This document shows, piece after piece, positions 61,594 through 64,000 of a stretch of 64,000 bases of DNA (position 1 is the first letter of the stretch; every line of letters starts with the position of its first letter). The DNA is from Albifimbria verrucaria (taxonomy: Eukaryota; Ascomycota; Sordariomycetes; Hypocreales; Stachybotryaceae). Position numbers and translations under genes: made by a program. The notes below the pieces were generated by a model, which made no database searches, had not been told where the DNA came from, and worked only from the letters and a program-made list of their open reading frames with translations. The stretch lies in NCBI GenBank assembly GCA_020081605.1, contig JAHREC010000011.1, forward strand, positions 3,782,001 through 3,846,000. Direction: 5' to 3'.

Positions 61594-62136
61594 TTGAGTC
61601 TGCCAGAATCAATCGCTCGCTACCGGCCGCTTTGCTCCGACTCCTACCGATCTTTCTACCTCTAAGCATACTGTGTCAGTCGAGCAACTTGGGTCAGCAT
61701 CTCGCCGTTTGCATTTGCTTGGCCGAGACGACCCGGTTCCAGCTCCACTATGCCACATGCTGGCCATTAACCTGGTCCGGATCATCAAATGCTTTGCACC
61801 TAGGCATCTTCCCCTGGCTTGAATTCTTCCACAGACTTCGTCGCTCATGCTCCAGTTTGGTTTATATGGTCATTCTGTTTCCATCATCGCCTTGGACGCC
61901 TATACCCACACCCCAACTCCAATCCTCGGCCAGTACAGTACAGTATAGTAGCCACATGTGCAACACGCACGTGCAGAGCACACACGGACATCCTCGAATC
62001 AACCACGCCGTTGACTGATCACCAACAGTCGCGGGGTTTGCAATAACTGGCTCAAGCTTTACCACCGCCCTCACTGAGTTCTCAAACGGCTACGCCACAC
62101 CTTCACTGCGAGATCCGCGCACGGCATGCAGTCACA
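61594..62136. other. Intergenic / 5' leader of the bHLH gene
   Basis: About 0.54 kb leading to ATG 62137. The plus strand is C-rich with CACACGTGCAG-type sequence near 61966. No gene supported. Confidence 0.45.
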
Positions 62137-63699
62137 ATGGATTTCGATCCAAGCAATCAATCACTTCCCTCTGGGCAGACCAACCTTAAGGGAAAGCGCA
62201 GCCTCGATGCTTCTGAATTGAACCCACAAACAGGATTGCCCTTGTCCTACGACCCTTCGGCGTTGGACTTCGAGAGCGCCAAAACGGACACTACAACAGG
62301 CCCATCCGGCACCTCCATAGCCTCCTACGATATTCCTACCACCGCCCCAACCGACATCTCTTTCACTCAGCCACCAGCCATATCTCCTTACATGCGAGAG
62401 AAGCGAACTGTGCCGCAACCATTACCCGGTCGTTTGGCGCAGAAAAAGGACAAGCATGATAGTAAGCGCGTCAAAAGCGATTTCGAATCCGACACACCAG
62501 CCCTCGACTCAATAGATTATTGGATTCAATTTGACGATGAGGACATTGACAAGTGGGGAGTTTCGAAATTGATTTTTCCAAGCGGAACGACCCGTTCCAA
62601 GCTTCGTCAGTATAGCTCGTTTCAGAGTCATTCTTTATACTGACATCAGACGTAGATCAGGCACCAAGGTGGATTCAACACCGGGCCTCGGCACTGGGCT
62701 ATACACTTCTGCCCCAGGGCTCTTCACGGAGGAAGACCTCGTTGATGATAATGCTTTGGACAATGCCCTCTCTGAAGACGAGGAGAATGTCGACACAGTG
62801 AACCTCGAGGACCAACTGTCGAAAATTGACTTCCCGCCACCCTCGGAATTTCCACCTAGAGAGGGTCTCTACTCAACACCACTGAGCTGGGAACGACCGC
62901 AGTCAGGCTTTCGCTTTGATCTGGGATCTACTAATGTCCCTGGACTTCCGAATGATCCTTTGGGACTGCCTTTACCACCCGTTGGTGGTCAAACGTTGAG
63001 TCCGGAGGAGCAACGGCGACTAATTGCTATCGCCATGAACGTTGGCCGCACACCAGCGAGCTTTATGCCACCAACAGGCTTCGGCCTTGGATTTGGTGCA
63101 GGCCTAGGATTTGGCCAATCTGGTGACCTTGGCGAGGGAGCCCTTGACTTCATGTCCTGGGACGAGAGCAAAGATGAGGGAAATGATGACAACAGTGGAT
63201 CAGCATCCGCCGGAGCGGCATCCAAGAAGCAATCTACAAAGAGGCCTCAGCCTCAGCGAGCAAATACTGCCACCACGGATAAGAGCCGGGACAAGCCCAA
63301 ATCCGCCGATAGATTAGCCCATAACGACATTGAACGAAAATACCGAACGAATTTGAAGGACAAGATTGCGGAGTTGCGAGATGCTGTCCCAACCTTGCGC
63401 ACCGCGGAAGAAGAATCGGGCGAGGGCTCAAATCAACAACAGCCGAAACCTAGCAAGGTTAGAATTCACTTATCAAATAGTCATCGTGCCTTGCTAATCT
63501 TGGTTTACAGGGTACTGTGTTAACGAAAGCCACCGAGTATATTCAACTCCTTGAACGCCGAAATAAAGCCATTATCAAAGAACAGCAGCACCTAGCGAGA
63601 CGATTGCAGGCGTTCGAGACTCTACTCAGTGCCGCAGCCACCCAGTCATTTATGATGCCCCATAGTGGTGCACTTTTCGACCCACGAGGATTCTGCTGA
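62137..63699 (+). CDS. SREBP-type bHLH transcription factor without membrane segments
   Basis: A nuclear basic helix-loop-helix factor. The N-terminus is acidic/Pro/Ser-rich (SIDYWIQFDDEDIDKWG; GLYTSAPGLFTEEDL). The basic region reads AHNDIERKYRTNLKDKIAEL, with the Tyr that marks the SREBP class. It is followed by a helix and leucine-zipper-like segment (LTKATEYIQLLERRNKAI) after intron 63458-63510. A 40-bp intron (62610-62649) joins SKLRQ to RRSGTK. With these introns the frame is exact: 489 residues, stop 63697-63699. Unlike Sre1/SrbA-type SREBPs, nothing C-terminal to the bHLH is hydrophobic. It therefore resembles the short SREBP-like factors (e.g. SrbB- or SAH-2-like, by recollection). 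Which of these it is cannot be decided here. Confidence 0.86.
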
Positions 63700-64000
63700 A
63701 CCACAGTGCTGTTGGAGAAGGGACGATCTAATGTATACATATCTGGCACATGCACAATTTCACGATGCAGAGTCAGTTCCTCGGCAGCTCCTATATGGTC
63801 ACAAGGGCATATTCCAGAGATGTCTTTCGCAGGATATCCAACAGACAGATCGCGTCACGGTGCCAACAGACGGCAGATGCTTTATCTGGTATTATCAGAC
63901 CCACATACGTTCTACTGTGGGCATTTACCTACCAGTATTGCGAATGGGGTTCGCGCGGGTTGACGATCAGCTTGACTCGTGTGTCGAAAATTACCCACGC
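63700..64000. other. 3' flank of the bHLH gene
   Basis: The last 300 bases of the window hold no recognisable gene or element. Confidence 0.5.

Overview
This window is nuclear DNA from a filamentous ascomycete, most likely a Sordariomycete and plausibly Hypocreales. Protein-coding genes are split by short (about 40-210 bp) spliceosomal introns with GTRNGT donors and CTRAY branch sites. Gene content is typical of Pezizomycotina: Zn2Cys6 factor, tyrosinase, LysM protein, SREBP-type bHLH, beta-tubulin. Intergenic space is GC-balanced with pyrimidine-rich leaders. No prokaryotic, viral or intact transposon gene was seen.

A point that governs the whole annotation: many genes are broken by single-base losses, mostly inside short homopolymers (usually C or G, sometimes A or T). 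Restoring one base each time returns the conserved reading frame. Beta-tubulin alone has four. This is far more likely a base-calling or assembly artefact than real pseudogenes, so gene extents below span these breaks and treat them as sequence errors.

Layout. 0-1.7 kb: 3' part of a tyrosinase (+). 1.7-5.6 kb: gene-free. 5.6-8.0 kb: Zn2Cys6/fungal_trans regulator resembling TamA/DAL81 (+). 9.0-10.8 kb: membrane-anchored spermidine-synthase-like protein (+), convergent with a PNPOx-like FMN-binding protein (-, 11.0-11.8). 14.1-20.7 kb: a very large 7TM protein with a roughly 1,900-residue disordered tail carrying an array of [LMV]W motifs (+). 21.9-25.4 kb: a large disordered ascomycete protein of unknown function (-). 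25.4-31.5 kb: gene-poor.

31.5-41 kb is a dense housekeeping block: GCN20-type ABC-F ATPase (with a GC-AG intron), beta-tubulin, mitochondrial ribosomal protein uL6m, HAL2/MET22 3'-phosphoadenosine 5'-phosphate phosphatase (-), and FMC1-like ATP synthase assembly factor. 41.2-44.8 kb: proline-rich/coiled-coil protein of unknown function (-). 44.8-48.7 kb: gene-poor and partly AT-rich. 48.7-58 kb is a second conserved block: AHA1 Hsp90 co-chaperone (+), SWF1-type DHHC palmitoyltransferase (-), RAP1 telomere protein (+), nitrilase-family amidase (-), KAR5 nuclear-fusion protein (-). 58-62 kb is accessory: a 62-aa cysteine-rich protein (+), a secreted LysM protein (-) and an unassigned ORF (-). 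62.1-63.7 kb: SREBP-type bHLH factor without transmembrane segments (+).

The genes do not form one pathway. The most unusual items are the 7TM/LW-array protein, the HAL2 protein with a hydrophobic, mitochondrial-looking N-terminal extension, the GC-AG intron, and the small secreted/cysteine-rich genes near the right end.
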